Shown: piece by piece, positions 36,769 through 48,769 of the stretch
How positions within the stretch are numbered: the first letter of the stretch is position 1
How the letters are laid out: every line of letters begins with the position of its first letter
NCBI RefSeq assembly: GCF_040712315.1
Contig: NC_134019.1
Location: 36,857,873-36,921,872 of the forward strand
DNA: 64,000 bases
DNA from: Castanea sativa
Taxonomy: Eukaryota; Streptophyta; Magnoliopsida; Fagales; Fagaceae
Direction: 5' to 3'
Notes under the pieces: model-generated
Database searches by the model: none
Seen by the model: the letters and a program-made list of their open reading frames with translations, nothing else
What the model was told of the DNA's origin: nothing
Program-made: the position numbers and the translations under genes

Positions 36769-38020
36769 GAGTAAATTATATATTTGGTTTTTATTATTTA
36801 CATCATATTTTAATTTAGTCTTTAATATTTTAATTGTGTTAATTTAGTCCTTAATCTTTCTGTTTTGTGTCAATTTAGTCTTCACTGTTATTTTTTGGAT
36901 GAAAATTGTTGATGTGACAAACGGTCAAAATAAAAAAAATTGCTTACTGTCATATTGACTGCCACCTAGTCTAACATGTCAGAATAATCTTAAATTAAAA
37001 AAAAAAAAGTTAAGTGAGTAATTTTTGGGATCAAAATTCCTAACCCATGATTACTTCACATTTTATCTTTTTTTTTTTTAAACCAAGATCAAATATTTTT
37101 GTTTGATAAGAAAACTTCCTGATTTCATTAAACAACGGTAAACTTAAATTAAATCCAAAATTCCTGCCTTCCTAAAATTCAAAATCCCCAACAGTGACGA
37201 CGATAGCACCTTTTCCCTTACCGCAGTTCCTTCTCCTTCTAACAACGCCTTCTCTATACCAGCGACACCAGGCCTTCTCCTCGCCAGTTTGTTTTCAACC
37301 CATCAAGCCATTCAAATTCTATCAGTACACAAACCCACCTGCTATTCTTACTCTTTTGTGATGATGGCGACAATAGTGGCCTTGGCAAAGACTTTCTTCC
37401 TTGTACTTAAAAAGTGCAGCACCTGCACTCCAAAAAAAAAAAAGCATGTCTCCCCTACACAGAATACCCAAAAGATGAAAAATTTATTATGAGTATAAAA
37501 TTAAAGAAGAACCCATAAGTTTTAAAAAACCATAAATAACAAAAAGAATGAAAGAAAGATAGATACAAATTTTGATGTACATAGTATACTTGTTTATGTA
37601 GATGTGTTCTCCAAGCAAAGAACTTTTGGTTTCAAAGAAAGCATTAGACAAGTGGGTGGGTAGTCACAAGAGAGCAAAAGGTTGAAGGGATGCCGGCGGT
37701 GAAAATTGGGTGGAGATGTTATGGTGTTCTAATTTAGTTTAAGTATTTTCAAAATCTTAATGAATACTTTAAATCTGACTTCTTATTATTTTATGTGTAT
37801 TTTGGTATTTTTGTTAAAAGTTGATGTGTATTGTGCCATATCAACAATTTGTAAAATAATTGGTGCCTGTAGCCACGTTAGCAGTTTCTATCTAAGAGAT
37901 AACGACAATGACTAAATCGACACAACACTAAAATGTTAGGAACCAAATTGACACAATTGAAAGGTTAAGACCAAATTGAAATACAGTGTAAATGATAGGG
38001 ACTAAATATGTAATTTACAC
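36769..38020. mobile_element. Mutator-like element with long TIRs and perfect 9-bp target duplication
   Basis: ATAATTTTA flanks both ends (36760-36768 and 38021-38029). The left end GAGTAAATTATATATTTGG and the reverse complement of the right end GTGTAAATTACATATTTAG continue as inverted repeats for well over 100 bp ('aatttagtcttt', 'aattgtgttaatttagtcc'). The interior has no transposase. A GC-richer block at about 37190-37450 may be captured host DNA. It lies 0.4-1.7 kb upstream of the stress-protein start codon. Confidence 0.88.
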
Positions 38021-38036
38021 ATAATTTTAATAGTTG

Positions 38037-38220
38037 TTTCATTTCAGTGTCTTTTGGACATGTGATTTGTTTACTTTTCCAAACGTAAATTCTAAGTTCT
38101 ACAATCTTATCTTCCTATCAAGAAAGAGAAATGCATGGCCGATATTATCGTAACAAATTTTAAATGATAAGTTATTATTAACTTATACGGTGGGAAAAAA
38201 ATAATTTTAATAGTGGTTTT
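38037..38220. repeat. Second copy of the tandem duplication
   Basis: Matches 36610-36768 in block order and spacing, and ends 'aaaataattttaatagtgg', the same sequence that forms the MULE target in the first copy. Confidence 0.85.
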
Positions 38221-38756
38221 AAATTAAAATTAGTAACAATTACTACCTAAAATTTGTTGTAAAAATGATATAAAAATATTGTAAACATAGCATTTTTTGT
38301 TAAAAATAAACATCATTTTTTTAAACTGAAGATGACAGTCTTGGGCTGAGCAGGTTGGGTTCAAATCTGACCCACACCCCAATTAGATAAAATTGACCCA
38401 AAATTTCTCTCACTCAAAGCCCGCATATTCAGGTTGGGTCCTGTCTCGAGGTAAATTGGGTCTCCTTCTCTCTTCTTTTTTCATTGAAGTTAAAGGGTTC
38501 GTTGTAAAGAATGCAATAATATCAAAAAATATAAACTAATTATAGCTAAATTAATATTGATCACGCCACAATTCTATTTATTTATGTAATGTACCACCAA
38601 TATACAACCTGCATTAATATCAAAAAGTCTAAACTAATTATAGCTAAATCTAATGTTGATCATCTTACGTCATACTTTGTTAAATCCCTACTCAAAGATT
38701 GCTCTTTCGGTATTGTCGTAAACTAAAAGTTAGAGTTTAATGAGCAAGATTTAGAT

Positions 38757-38907
38757 ACAGTAGGTGTTGTTCTTTAGGTTTCCCTCTTAAGATTCTGCCA
38801 TGTGGATTTTTTCCCATGGAATGAAAGTGTATTTTTTAGTTAAGTAGCCACATGACAGAATCTTAAAAATGAAATCTAAGAAACAACACCTAAGAAACTG
38901 TACTTAA
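38757..38907. mobile_element. About 150-bp foldback MITE
   Basis: The left arm ACAGTAGGTGTTGTTCTTTA and its continuation 'ttaagattctgccatgtgg' pair with the right arm 'ccacatgacagaatcttaa' continuing to 'aacaacacctaagaaactgt'. Arms are about 50 bp with a loop of about 50 bp. No target duplication was assigned. Confidence 0.7.
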
Positions 38908-38974
38908 GTTTTGTCCGAGTTTAATATAGATTTTTTATTTTTTTTTCTGAGAAACTGCATTATAGATAGTTGAT

Positions 38975-39130
38975 CTATACAGTTTTATAGTAGAGCTTTC
39001 GTGATATAGAAATGTAATTATAAAACTCTTTAATGTTTTATTTTTATTTTTATTTTTTACTTTTATCTATACAGTTTTATAGCAGAGCTTTCGTGATATA
39101 GAAATTTAATTATAAAATTCTTTACTTTTT
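38975..39130. repeat. 92-bp tandem duplication
   Basis: CTATACAGTTTTATAG..GAGCTTTCGTGATATAGAAA starts at 38975 and again at 39067 with few differences. Confidence 0.88.
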
Positions 39131-39323
39131 TTTTTTATTCTTTTAAGTGTTTAACAATTACAATAAATAGTATATTAAAGTTATTAATTTATCTTTTTTT
39201 TTTTAAAAAAAGTTATTAATTTATAAGACATAAACCGTGAATTATAATTTTTTTTTGTTTGTTAAAGTTCTATATTTCTTAATGGGACCCACGCAACTTT
39301 TTCTAAATAAAAAGGCTTGCAAG

Positions 39324-39780
39324 ACATTTCATTTTCAATTTTATCTAAAAACGGCTTTAGAATCCTTTAAGATCTTACATGGTTGTGCGCTAGAAAGTCC
39401 AATCTAGACATTTCTACACAAAGTAAAGAGTAATATTATAGTTACAAACTATTTCACAACATTTTTACAAATTTTTATTGTGATCAACTTCTTAATGGTT
39501 CTCATTTAGACTCACTAATAACATCATTTCTTTTATTTACTAATAATCACTCTAAACATTTCATTTTCATTTGTATCTAAAAATAGCTTTAGAACCCTTT
39601 AAGGTCTTACATGGCTGTGCACTAGAAAGTCTAATCTAGACATTTCTACAAGGAGTAAGGAGTAATGACCACAAACTATTTTACAATATTTTTACAAATT
39701 GTTATTCTGGTTAATATCTTACTAGTTCTCATTTGGACCTACCAATAGCATCATTATTTTGTTAAAATTTTCAAATTATC
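39324..39780. repeat. 232-bp tandem duplication
   Basis: ACATTTCATTTTCA starts at 39324 and 39556. Both copies contain 'agtctaatctagacatttct' (first copy 'agtccaatctagacatttct') and a 'caaactattt.acaa.attttt' block that belongs to a common MITE type. About 85% similar by eye. Confidence 0.85.
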
Positions 39781-40049
39781 AATGTTGCCGATCAGCTCAA
39801 GCAAGAAAGTTGTTGGGTTAGGTAAATTACATACTTTCTCTTCGCTTCCAAAGAGTACCCACCAGGTGTCAATGGATGAGTTTTTTTTTCATCCTTAATT
39901 TTAAAAGGAATGTACAATTTTTTAAAGGATTTCTTCTTCTTTTTTTCTTAGGTACAACCATATTTTTTACTTCATAAACCAAAGGGGTAGGTTTGGATTG
40001 GAAATTGAAAGCAGTTGCAATGATTATTTGTGGAAAAGGTCTAAATACA

Positions 40050-40334
40050 ATGGAGTTTGGTGCCAAGGTACGATAGGATGGCCGTTAAAGTCCCCAAAAT
40101 CGGAGGGTGGTTAGGTTTAAAAGGACAAGACCAAAATAAAGCTATTGCGATTGAGCACATTTGAAATTCTTTTCACTAATTAAGTTTTTCTGTTTGGTCT
40201 ATTCCATCAAAAAAACTTGTAGAGAGGAAGATTTAAAACTGAGATTTTGTTCGACCTTGGATCAAGCATCCTATTGGTAATAGTGACAGTATGACAATTG
40301 GCTTCTTGAAAGTCCTCTGCTTTATATTAGACTT
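40050..40334 (+). mobile_element. LINE remnant, 5' part, split by a hAT
   Basis: Translated fragments GGWLGLKGQDQNKAIAIEHI and RPWIKHPIGNSDS resemble the L1 region before the zf-RVT domain (G-G-L-G-L-K..., then P-W...I-G-N-G-x-S). It continues at 43252 after the hAT insertion. Boundaries are uncertain. Confidence 0.5.
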
Positions 40335-40810
40335 TAGGGGTGTTCATGGGTCGGGTTAAAGAGAGTTTTTTGACCAAACACATCATGGTGGATTAAAAAA
40401 AATTAAACCTAACCCAACCTATTACATAAGTCCAACCCAACCCACATGGGTCAGATTGGGTCGGATTGAACCTATGGGTTGTACTTTTTTTTATTACTAT
40501 TATTAATAAATTGAGCAAAAAAATGTATACCACACCTGCCACTTGAATTGATAAACAAAATATATATTAATACATGAACTAATATTCCAACTCAGTTATA
40601 TATTAATATATGAACTAATATTCATTAATATTAGCTTTTATACATGATAGGAGGAAGAGCTAGTTATTTAAAAAAATTATTAATTATACAATATATTTTA
40701 AATATATATTAAATATATGGGTGTGTTGGGTCGGATTTGGCAAGTTTGGAATTTTATGACCCGAACTCAACCCGACCCGCTATCAAAAAAAATTTTGTAA
40801 CCCAACCCAA

Positions 40811-41793
40811 TTAGAGATGGCAATTTATATCTGACTCGTGGATACCCAGTTCGGTCCAACCCTAATGGATCGGATTTTACCTAGTCCGATAAATTATAGG
40901 AACGGGTATGGGTTAAGAAAAAAAACCCAAAGTAGGTCCGGGTTGGGTCTGGGTTTTTGCAAAAACCCGGCCCGAACCCAGACCCGACCCATATATATAT
41001 ATATAGATATAGGTTAAAAAAAAAAACCCCCTCATCCCATTTCACACAACACAATAACTCAACCGCCCCTATCCACTTTCTCCTCTCCCACTCTCACTTG
41101 GTCACTCCCTCTCACTCATCCCCAACTTCCGATCTGTCACCACTAGCTTGATTAGCCTGAAGCCCTTTACTGCCGATCATCACTTGCACCTCCAATCAGG
41201 TTCGTTTTCTCTCTTTCTCTCATTTCAATCTCTTGACTATGTTTTTTTTTTTTTTAATTAAATAATTAAATCTAGTCTAGACTAGAATGCATATTCATGT
41301 TTGAAATTAGAGATGGCAATTTATATCCGACTCGTGGATACCAAGTTCGGTCCAACCCTAATGGATCGGATTTTACCTGGTCCGATAAATTATAGGGACG
41401 GGTATGGGTTAAGAAAAAAAACCCAAAGTAGGTCCGGGTTGGGTCTGGGTTTTTGCAAAAACCCGGCCCGAACCCAGACCCGACCCATATATATATATAT
41501 AATAGGTTAAAAAAAAAAACCCCCTAATCCCATTTCACACAACACAATAACTCAACCGCCCCTATCCACTTTCTCCTCTCCCACTCTCACTTGGTCACTC
41601 CCTCTCACTCATCCCCAACTTCCGATCTGTCACCACTAGCTTGATTAGCCTGAAGCCCTTTACTGCCGATCATCACTTGCACCTCCAATCAGGTTCGTTT
41701 TCTCTCTTTCTCTCATTTCAATCTCTTGACTATTTTTTTTTAATTAAATAATTAAATCTAGTCTAGACCAGAATGCATATTCATGTTTGAAAT
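40811..41793. repeat. 496-bp tandem duplication
   Basis: Copy 1 is 40811-41306 and copy 2 is 41307-41793. They are nearly identical ('gagatggcaatttatatc', 'tgggtctgggtttttgcaaa', 'cttccgatctgtcaccacta'). They differ mainly in the lengths of AT and T runs and a few substitutions, so the duplication is young relative to the element. Confidence 0.95.
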
Positions 41794-43149
41794 TTGAGGT
41801 TATCGTTTTTTTTTTTTTTGGTTGTTGCTATGATCTAATGGTTATGTCTTTGAATTTTTAGGGGTTAATGTTAAAATGTTTGGAAACAGAGCAGAGCGGA
41901 TTTGAATATCATAATGCATTTGCTAATGCAACCACAATGAGAAAATGTGATTATGATTTAGTTACAATTTTTTTTATAAAAGTTTCTATGCTAATGTTTT
42001 AAGAATCTAATGACATTGAAATGATCAATATGTAGATAGGGTCAAAATGAAATCATATAAATTGTTATAAAATGATTATTATCAAGTAGTTTTGAATGGG
42101 TCGATATTGAGATGCATAATTGAGCTGAATGGATACATTCTATAATTTGGTTTTGATAACATAGCTTTTGGTTTAGTTTGCTAAAGCAGCAACAAAGAAA
42201 ATGTAGTTGGATTTAGTTTCATTCTGGTTTTTGGTTTCTCTGCCTGTTGATGAATTTTTTTAGAATCTAATGAGTAATGACATTGAAATGCTCACTTGGA
42301 TTTATTTGCATAAATGAAATGCTCACTATAGAGGCAATTATGTGTGCTCAAAATTGGTTATGGAGTGAAATCGATGGTTAGTAATTGACTAATTTGTATT
42401 TATAAAATGAAATCAAAATTGTATTTTTATATTTGCTAGTTTGCTAGTTATAATTTGATGAAGTTTATTCCATTTTTTAATTCATTGTTGTAGGTTCTTC
42501 ATCTATGTTTGGAGATTGTACACTTCAATCAATTCTTGAAGAAGGGGAGTCTAAAGAAGAGGATGGGAGTTGTGTCATAGTTGTAGAGGATTAGACATTT
42601 TGCATTGATTTAGTAGCCTTTTTTAATTCTTAGACTTGTTGGATTAATTTGTTGGTTTGTAATTATTTTAAACTTGTGGGGTTTATTTTGTAGCTTTTTT
42701 AATTTCTTGGACTTGTGATACTTATTTCTTGGACTTGTTGGATTTATTTTATTTTTATGTTTAGCAGGTGATTTTAGTTATGATTTATTGGATTATGATT
42801 AAATGGTTATCTTAGCTAGGTGATTTATTGATTTATAATCTTAGTCATGATTTATTGATTTATAATTAACAGGTTATTTATTGATTTATAATATTAGTTA
42901 TGATTTATTGATTTATAAATTTGGGCATGAATATACATGTTATAGGGTTTGAATCTAAGTAAAAAAGAATTTGGGCTTCAATTTTTTTTTCTTTTTCGGT
43001 TGGGCCGCGGATTGGGCCCAAATTTGGTTGGCCTAAACTGGGCCTGGCGGGGCGGATCTGGGCCTAAAAAAAAATTCGTTTAATAAATGAGCCAAGTCTA
43101 GGACGCAGGTCCAGGTATGAAAAAACCCAGCCGGTTGCCATTCCAAAAC
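40811..43149. mobile_element. Nested hAT-like element with internal 496-bp tandem duplication
   Basis: The left end TTAGAGATGGCAATT and the reverse complement of the right end (GGAATGGCAACC) form short inverted termini. The flanking 'aacccaat' and 'aacccaac' could be its target duplication, though the host sequence is itself repetitive. It contains a CT-rich leader-like segment (present twice), T-rich intron-like DNA, and a short frame near 42507-42593 beginning MFGDCTLQSILEEGESKEED, which I do not recognise. Confidence 0.6.
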
Positions 43150-43251
43150 CCAACCCATCAAGCCTTAAAAACCGATCCAACCTAGCAGGCTGGGTTAGTT
43201 CGGGTCTGTTTTGGCAGGTCGGCGGGTTGACTTCACACCCCTATTAGACTT

Positions 43252-43720
43252 TAAGTTAGTTTATAATGCTACTTGTACCAGTACCATGGATACTAAAGTT
43301 TTGAGTTTTATTCAACATGGTCATTCACATTGGACTAGCCAAATCAAATAAGATGGAAATTGATTCATGAAGACTGTCATAAATTACTTTGATTCTGGAG
43401 GATTCTATCATTGTCTATTTACAAAGTCGGGTAAATTCACATATTATTTTCCTTGAAATAAGCTTAATGTTAAGCTTGAGAAGGTGGAAGTGTTTGGTTA
43501 GGTTGGTGAGCTTAAATTTATCTTCTCTAATAAGTTGTCATTTGTCAAAGATAGATTGCCAACTCATTAAAGACTTAATAATAACATGTCAAAGAACCCC
43601 CCATTCCCTTTTTACACAACTTATTTCAAAACCAAATATACCAACAAATGCAAGCTCATTCAAATACATTTTAACCCTATTTGCGAACAAGGGTAAGCAG
43701 CTCATGTAATGTAGGAGATT
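43252..43720 (+). mobile_element. LINE remnant, 3' part
   Basis: Continuation of the LINE-like sequence interrupted at 40334. A fragment reading TKVLSFIQHGHSHWTSQIK resembles the L1 segment after the P-L-G-P-L motif. An open frame at 43389-43709 has no independent family match. Confidence 0.4.
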
Positions 43721-43861
43721 TTGATTTGGATGTATAAATTTAGCATTTTTCTATTTTGCATTGTCTAATGGCTTTAATCCAAATGCTTGAGGGGCTTAGA
43801 AACTATTTTTCCAAAACACAAAAATTAAAAATATATTGTAAGACATTAGCATGTTAACTTT

Positions 43862-44900
43862 TAAGTTGTTGAATATTTGTTCTAATATATGGAAGTGCAA
43901 GTAAAATTTGATTATAGGAATGCGTCTCTATTTTTTTAGCTAAACTTGGGAATGGGTCATGATTCTTGTTTTGGACTCCTGGGTATAATGTTCAAATCCA
44001 TTCGGAGATCCATATATTACTCTGAATCCAAAAACTGAAAAATTCAAAGAAAATTAAGGCCAATAGTTAATCCCATAGCTAAGCCAACTAAAGATCCAAT
44101 TGAAATTGCCACATTAAGTAATTTCTTAGCTTAAACATTGTGTTTTTTTTTTTTTGGATGAGAGCTTAAACATTGTGTTTATTTTTTAAGCTTCATCCAT
44201 GATTAATTAACCCATAAGCGAGAATTATAAAGTGAACACATTTCTCAAGTGGGTTTTTACTTTTTATAACAAAACACAGGCGATTCTCAATAATAATTAT
44301 AAAAAAAAAGGCAAATCCACAAAAGTCCCAACTCATAGTTTTCAAACATTTGTACATAATTTTTTTTAAAGAGAAGGCAAAATCCTAGAAAATAAATTGT
44401 AAAATTAAAACATGGGTATTTTAAGTTTTAAGTTGTTAAATTGGAGTCAAAATATACGGACGCCCAAAAAAAATTTGATTTTGGGTATTGGTCTCTCTTT
44501 TTTCTGGATTTTTTAATGGGTCATGATTCTTGTTTAAGACTCTGGGTCTGGGTATAATGTGAAAATCCATTCGGAGATCCATATATTAAACATTTACTCC
44601 GAATCCAAAACCTGAGAAATTCGAAGAAAATTAAGGCCAAGGTTAATCCTATAGCCTAAACCAACCATAGATCCAATTGAAATGCCACCCTTAAGTGATT
44701 TCTTAGCTCAAAGATTGTGTTTATTTGTTTGAGCATCATCCATAACCCATTAAACCCATAAGCTAAAATTAAAAAGTGAACACATTTCTCAAGTGGGTTT
44801 TTACTTTTCACAACAACACACACAGACAAATCCACAAAAGCTCATAATTATTGTTTTTTTAAAGAGCAAAATCCTATAAAAGAAAAGAGTTTTAGAACAA
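43862..44900. repeat. About 567-bp tandem duplication, diverged
   Basis: 'taagttgtt' followed by matching blocks starts at 43862 and 44429. Shared blocks include 'gggtcatgattcttgtttt' (copy 2 'gggtcatgattcttgttta'), 'aatccattcggagatccata', 'aaagaaaattaaggccaa' (copy 2 'gaagaaaattaaggccaa') and 'catttctcaagtgggttttt'. The copies differ by many substitutions and indels. The function is unknown. Confidence 0.88.
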
Positions 44901-45688
44901 GAAAAAGAGAAGGTGCTCAGAATATTATGAATGGATGAGTAAGATATCCTCATGTTAATATCAGATTAACGAGATTTTAAATATAAACTCATCATCATCG
45001 CACCTTCTCCTTCTTAGTACCAAAACAAAACATTAAAAAAAAAAAAAAAAACCAATCAAAAACAACAACTGTGTCTGCGTGTATGTGAGTGACACAGAGA
45101 GAAACAGAGAGAGATCTACAATCGTTAGATGAGAAGAGTGAAGACAGTGTTTTAGGGGTTAGGGTTTGCTTTCTTTTTTATAGCCATTATGATCTTACAG
45201 AATTACAGAAATGCCCAACAGAAGCCCATTCTTAAAGACCCAATGATTTATTGGTAGGCCCAAACAATTGGATTTTGAAGAATGAGAGGGTGGCCCAAAA
45301 TTTGATAGGTTTCCAATTGAAGAAAAAAAAAAAAAAAAAAAAAGAGAGAAGCAAATATCATATCACCCTTCAAATTTTTATGTGAGTAATGAGTATCATT
45401 TTAATAAATTTTCTTTTTAAGATTATCAGTATAATCAACCTTTGGACGAATCTAGGAAATAAAAAAAATTATAAGAAAAACCTTTGGATATATTTGTTAT
45501 CAATTTAATTTTATGAATTAACCCCTTGCACCTTATACTTTACCATACTTTAGCATTTTGGTGTGCCAAAAAGCATCTTTTTAGCACACTAAATGATAAT
45601 TTAGAACTTAAATTTCTTGTTTGATACTATAAAATTTATCAATTGAGTTAATTAAAACTCATAAATAAATAAATAAATATATATAAAG
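44900..45688. other. Intergenic stretch, nothing firm
   Basis: Contains a GA-rich part (45090-45140), a single telobox-like 'ttagggtttgc' (45159-45169) and a 23-base A run near 45325. No coding frame is supported. Confidence 0.4.
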
Positions 45689-46077
45689 AATAAAGTTTAA
45701 CTATAAAACTGGTTGTAGGCTACAACTTTATTCAATAAAATAAATATTATAACATATTTTGAAAATCTAACTATTAAATTGTATGTTCTTTACGTTTTTA
45801 ATACATATGTCAAATTTTATGTCAATCGGATATTATGTACTATATAATCTATATGCTTATATCTTAGGCATAATTTTAAAATTAAAAAATTTGCAATTTA
45901 AACAATTTATTGATGATATAGCTATTGATTTTTAATTTTCTAGATATTTTGCAAGCATGGAAGATATAAGAAAAATATGTAATTCAATATCGGATTTGTT
46001 AAAATTCACCTCTAATAAAAAAAATATTAAATAAGGTTGTAGTCTTAGACTACAACTATTTTTGTAACTAAATTTTG

Positions 46078-46080
<3 letters not shown>
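45688..46080 (+). mobile_element. MITE, GACAAAATTT-ended family, copy B
   Basis: The left end AAAGTTTAACTATAAAAC and the reverse complement of the right end (AGACAAAATTTAGTTACAAA) are inverted. The interior matches copies at 2448 and 48416. It directly abuts the long inverted repeat at 46085. Confidence 0.75.
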
Positions 46081-46084
<4 letters not shown>

Positions 46085-46124
<40 letters not shown>

Positions 46125-46890
46125 ATGAGATGAGTTCAAGTTATACCTGGTGTAACTCTTGTAAAATTACAAATTTTTTACACCGTAGATTTCTAAGAGA
46201 TCTAACGGTTAAAAATTAATCATTAAATGTTATAGCTTGACACATTTTTCTCTCTCCTTATTTATTGTTTTTCATTTGAATAAAGGGCACATGCTATTTT
46301 CAACAAACTGCTTTTTAAATGATTCGCCCTAAAAGAGAAATTAAATAGATATTTGATGATGAAATTAAATTATTTGAAATAAAATTTATACAATTATATA
46401 TACTATTGAACTCAAAAGTAATATGTTGTTTTTTTTAACAGTTTTTGCATTACAAATGCAACAATAGTGAAAAATTATTATCCCTGCTTATGCTTTGGTC
46501 CTCCATATAGTATAAAAATCTTTCCTTATAAAGGATGAACAAATCATTTGAAAATGGAAACCGTACACCTCTTACACTAGAATGATTTTTACTGCAATGA
46601 TTTGCTTATAAAGGATATACTAGAAGGTCTCTTAAATTAATTTGATATTTTGTTTAGCATATGATAGGCTCACATTTGAAGTTTTAGATCAAGTGGAAAG
46701 CAATAATAAATAAGGAGAGAGAGAGAGAGAGAATGTTAGTATTAATTAGGTAATATTAATAAGGTAAAAAACAGTAATATTTAATGATTTTTTTTAACTA
46801 TTAGATCTCTTAGAAATCTGTAAAAAATGTGTAACTTTACAAGAGTTACACCACTATCTCATACATATACACACACACATACAAACATAC
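46085..46890. mobile_element. Foldback element with about 190-bp inverted arms including microsatellites
   Basis: The left arm (46085-46280) and right arm (46690-46890) are inverted copies: 'ggtgtaactcttgtaaaatt' pairs with 'gtaactttacaagagttaca', 'gatttctaagagatctaa' with 'ttagatctcttagaaatc', and 'ctctctccttatttattg' with 'aataataaataaggagag'. The (GT)n at 46091-46120 has an (AC)n counterpart at about 46868-46880. The loop is about 410 bp. Coding capacity is absent. Confidence 0.85.
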
Positions 46891-47034
46891 ATACACATAT
46901 AATCTTTTTTATAATTTTATACTTCAATAGAAGATCTTGAGATAAGGTTCTATTTGTTATATATATATATATATAAACATAGTGCTTAAGAAGTTAACTT
47001 TTATGCATAGATAATTATCTAAAGATGACATTTT

Positions 47035-47646
<612 letters not shown>

Positions 47647-47649
47647 GAA

Positions 47650-48415
47650 AATTGTAAAAATCGAAAGACAAAATAACTCCCAAAGCCCTCTTATCTTAAC
47701 AAAAAAATAAAATAAAATAGAAGGCAAGACCTCCATCTAATGCACTAAACATAAAAAAGTACGATAGAAAATTCCTATTTTCTGCTAGCTAGATGGGTTA
47801 AGAGATCAACACATATTATGGACACAAAGATCTACATATATCATGGACACAATATATGTCGCGTCCATTGCTCTAAGGCCTTGGACGCGAGCTAAACCAA
47901 CAAAAAGAAAAGTTACGGAAATTGCAGTGGTATACAGTCAAATTAAGCCAAAGAAAATCTGCTTTCTTCACCTAATTCTTCCCTAGTGATGTGCCAACAA
48001 GCAAGTAATATAGACCAAGTACATCTAAAAGGTCGCCTCAAAAGATTAAAAAATGTAGATGGTCCCTGAATTCTTTAGTAGTCATTCAAATCCAAAAGTC
48101 AATTTATCACATCATCTAATAAAGGTTTTTCTTATAAAAATAGAATAATCAATTGGTATTTTTTTTTTTTTTGAGAAGAAATCAATTGGTAATTAAAACA
48201 AGCTTTTCTCTGATCAGCAAAAATAAAAACCAAGCTGTTCTTAATTTTAAGCAGGCCAAGACTACATATTTGGGTTTGAGAATTTAAAATTACGGGATTT
48301 GGAAGGAAAATTCTATTATAAATATGAATTTTACACATGATTGAAAGAAACTTTGAAATTTTTATTCAAACAAAAACATTTGTCTAATAAATTTGAAATA
48401 ACATAATATATTTAT
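47650..48415. other. Intergenic stretch without recognisable features
   Basis: No coding frame, RNA or repeat structure that I can support. Confidence 0.4.
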
Positions 48416-48769
48416 GACAAAATTTAGCTACAAAAATATTATTACATATTTTGAAAATTTAACCATTGAATTTATGTTTTTTACGCTTTTAATACACATA
48501 TTAAATTTTGTGCCAATCAAATATTATTTATTATACGCTCTATGAACTTATATTTTATACATAATTTTAAATTACAAAAACTTATGATTTAAACAATTTG
48601 TTGATAACATAACTATATATTAATCTTTAATTTTCTAAAATTTTTAAAAGCACAGAGAATATAAGAAGGAGATATAATCTAGTGATGGATTTATCAAATT
48701 TTACCTTTAATAAAAAATATTAAAGTTGTAGTTTTAAACTACAATAAATTTTGTAGTTAAACTTTGTCC
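48416..48769 (+). mobile_element. MITE, GACAAAATTT-ended family, copy C (best preserved)
   Basis: The left end GACAAAATTTAGCTACAAAA and the reverse complement of the right end (GGACAAAGTTTAACTACAAA) give a terminal inverted repeat of about 20 bp. The flanks are both AT-rich ('tatatttat' and 'ttatattta'), so the target duplication is ambiguous. The interior matches copies A and B. Confidence 0.8.

Larger units (their letters stand above)
40335..43243. mobile_element. hAT element with perfect 8-bp target duplication, containing a second element
   Basis: TTAGACTT flanks both ends (40327-40334 and 43244-43251). The termini are TAGGGGTGTTCATGG and, in reverse complement, TAGGGGTGTGAAGTC. Subterminal regions are rich in 'gggtcggat' and 'aacccaaccc' motifs. 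Most of the length (about 40811-43149) is a second, nested element, so the outer hAT is only about 0.57 kb. No transposase domain was recognised. Confidence 0.88.

Noticed and set aside
38757..38907. microRNA precursor hairpin
   Set aside because: The near-perfect long arms are typical of a MITE. The other foldbacks (12218-12381, 46085-46890) were judged the same way.
45159..45169. Interstitial telomere repeat
   Set aside because: Only a single TTAGGGTTTG-like motif, as found by chance or as a promoter telobox; no array.
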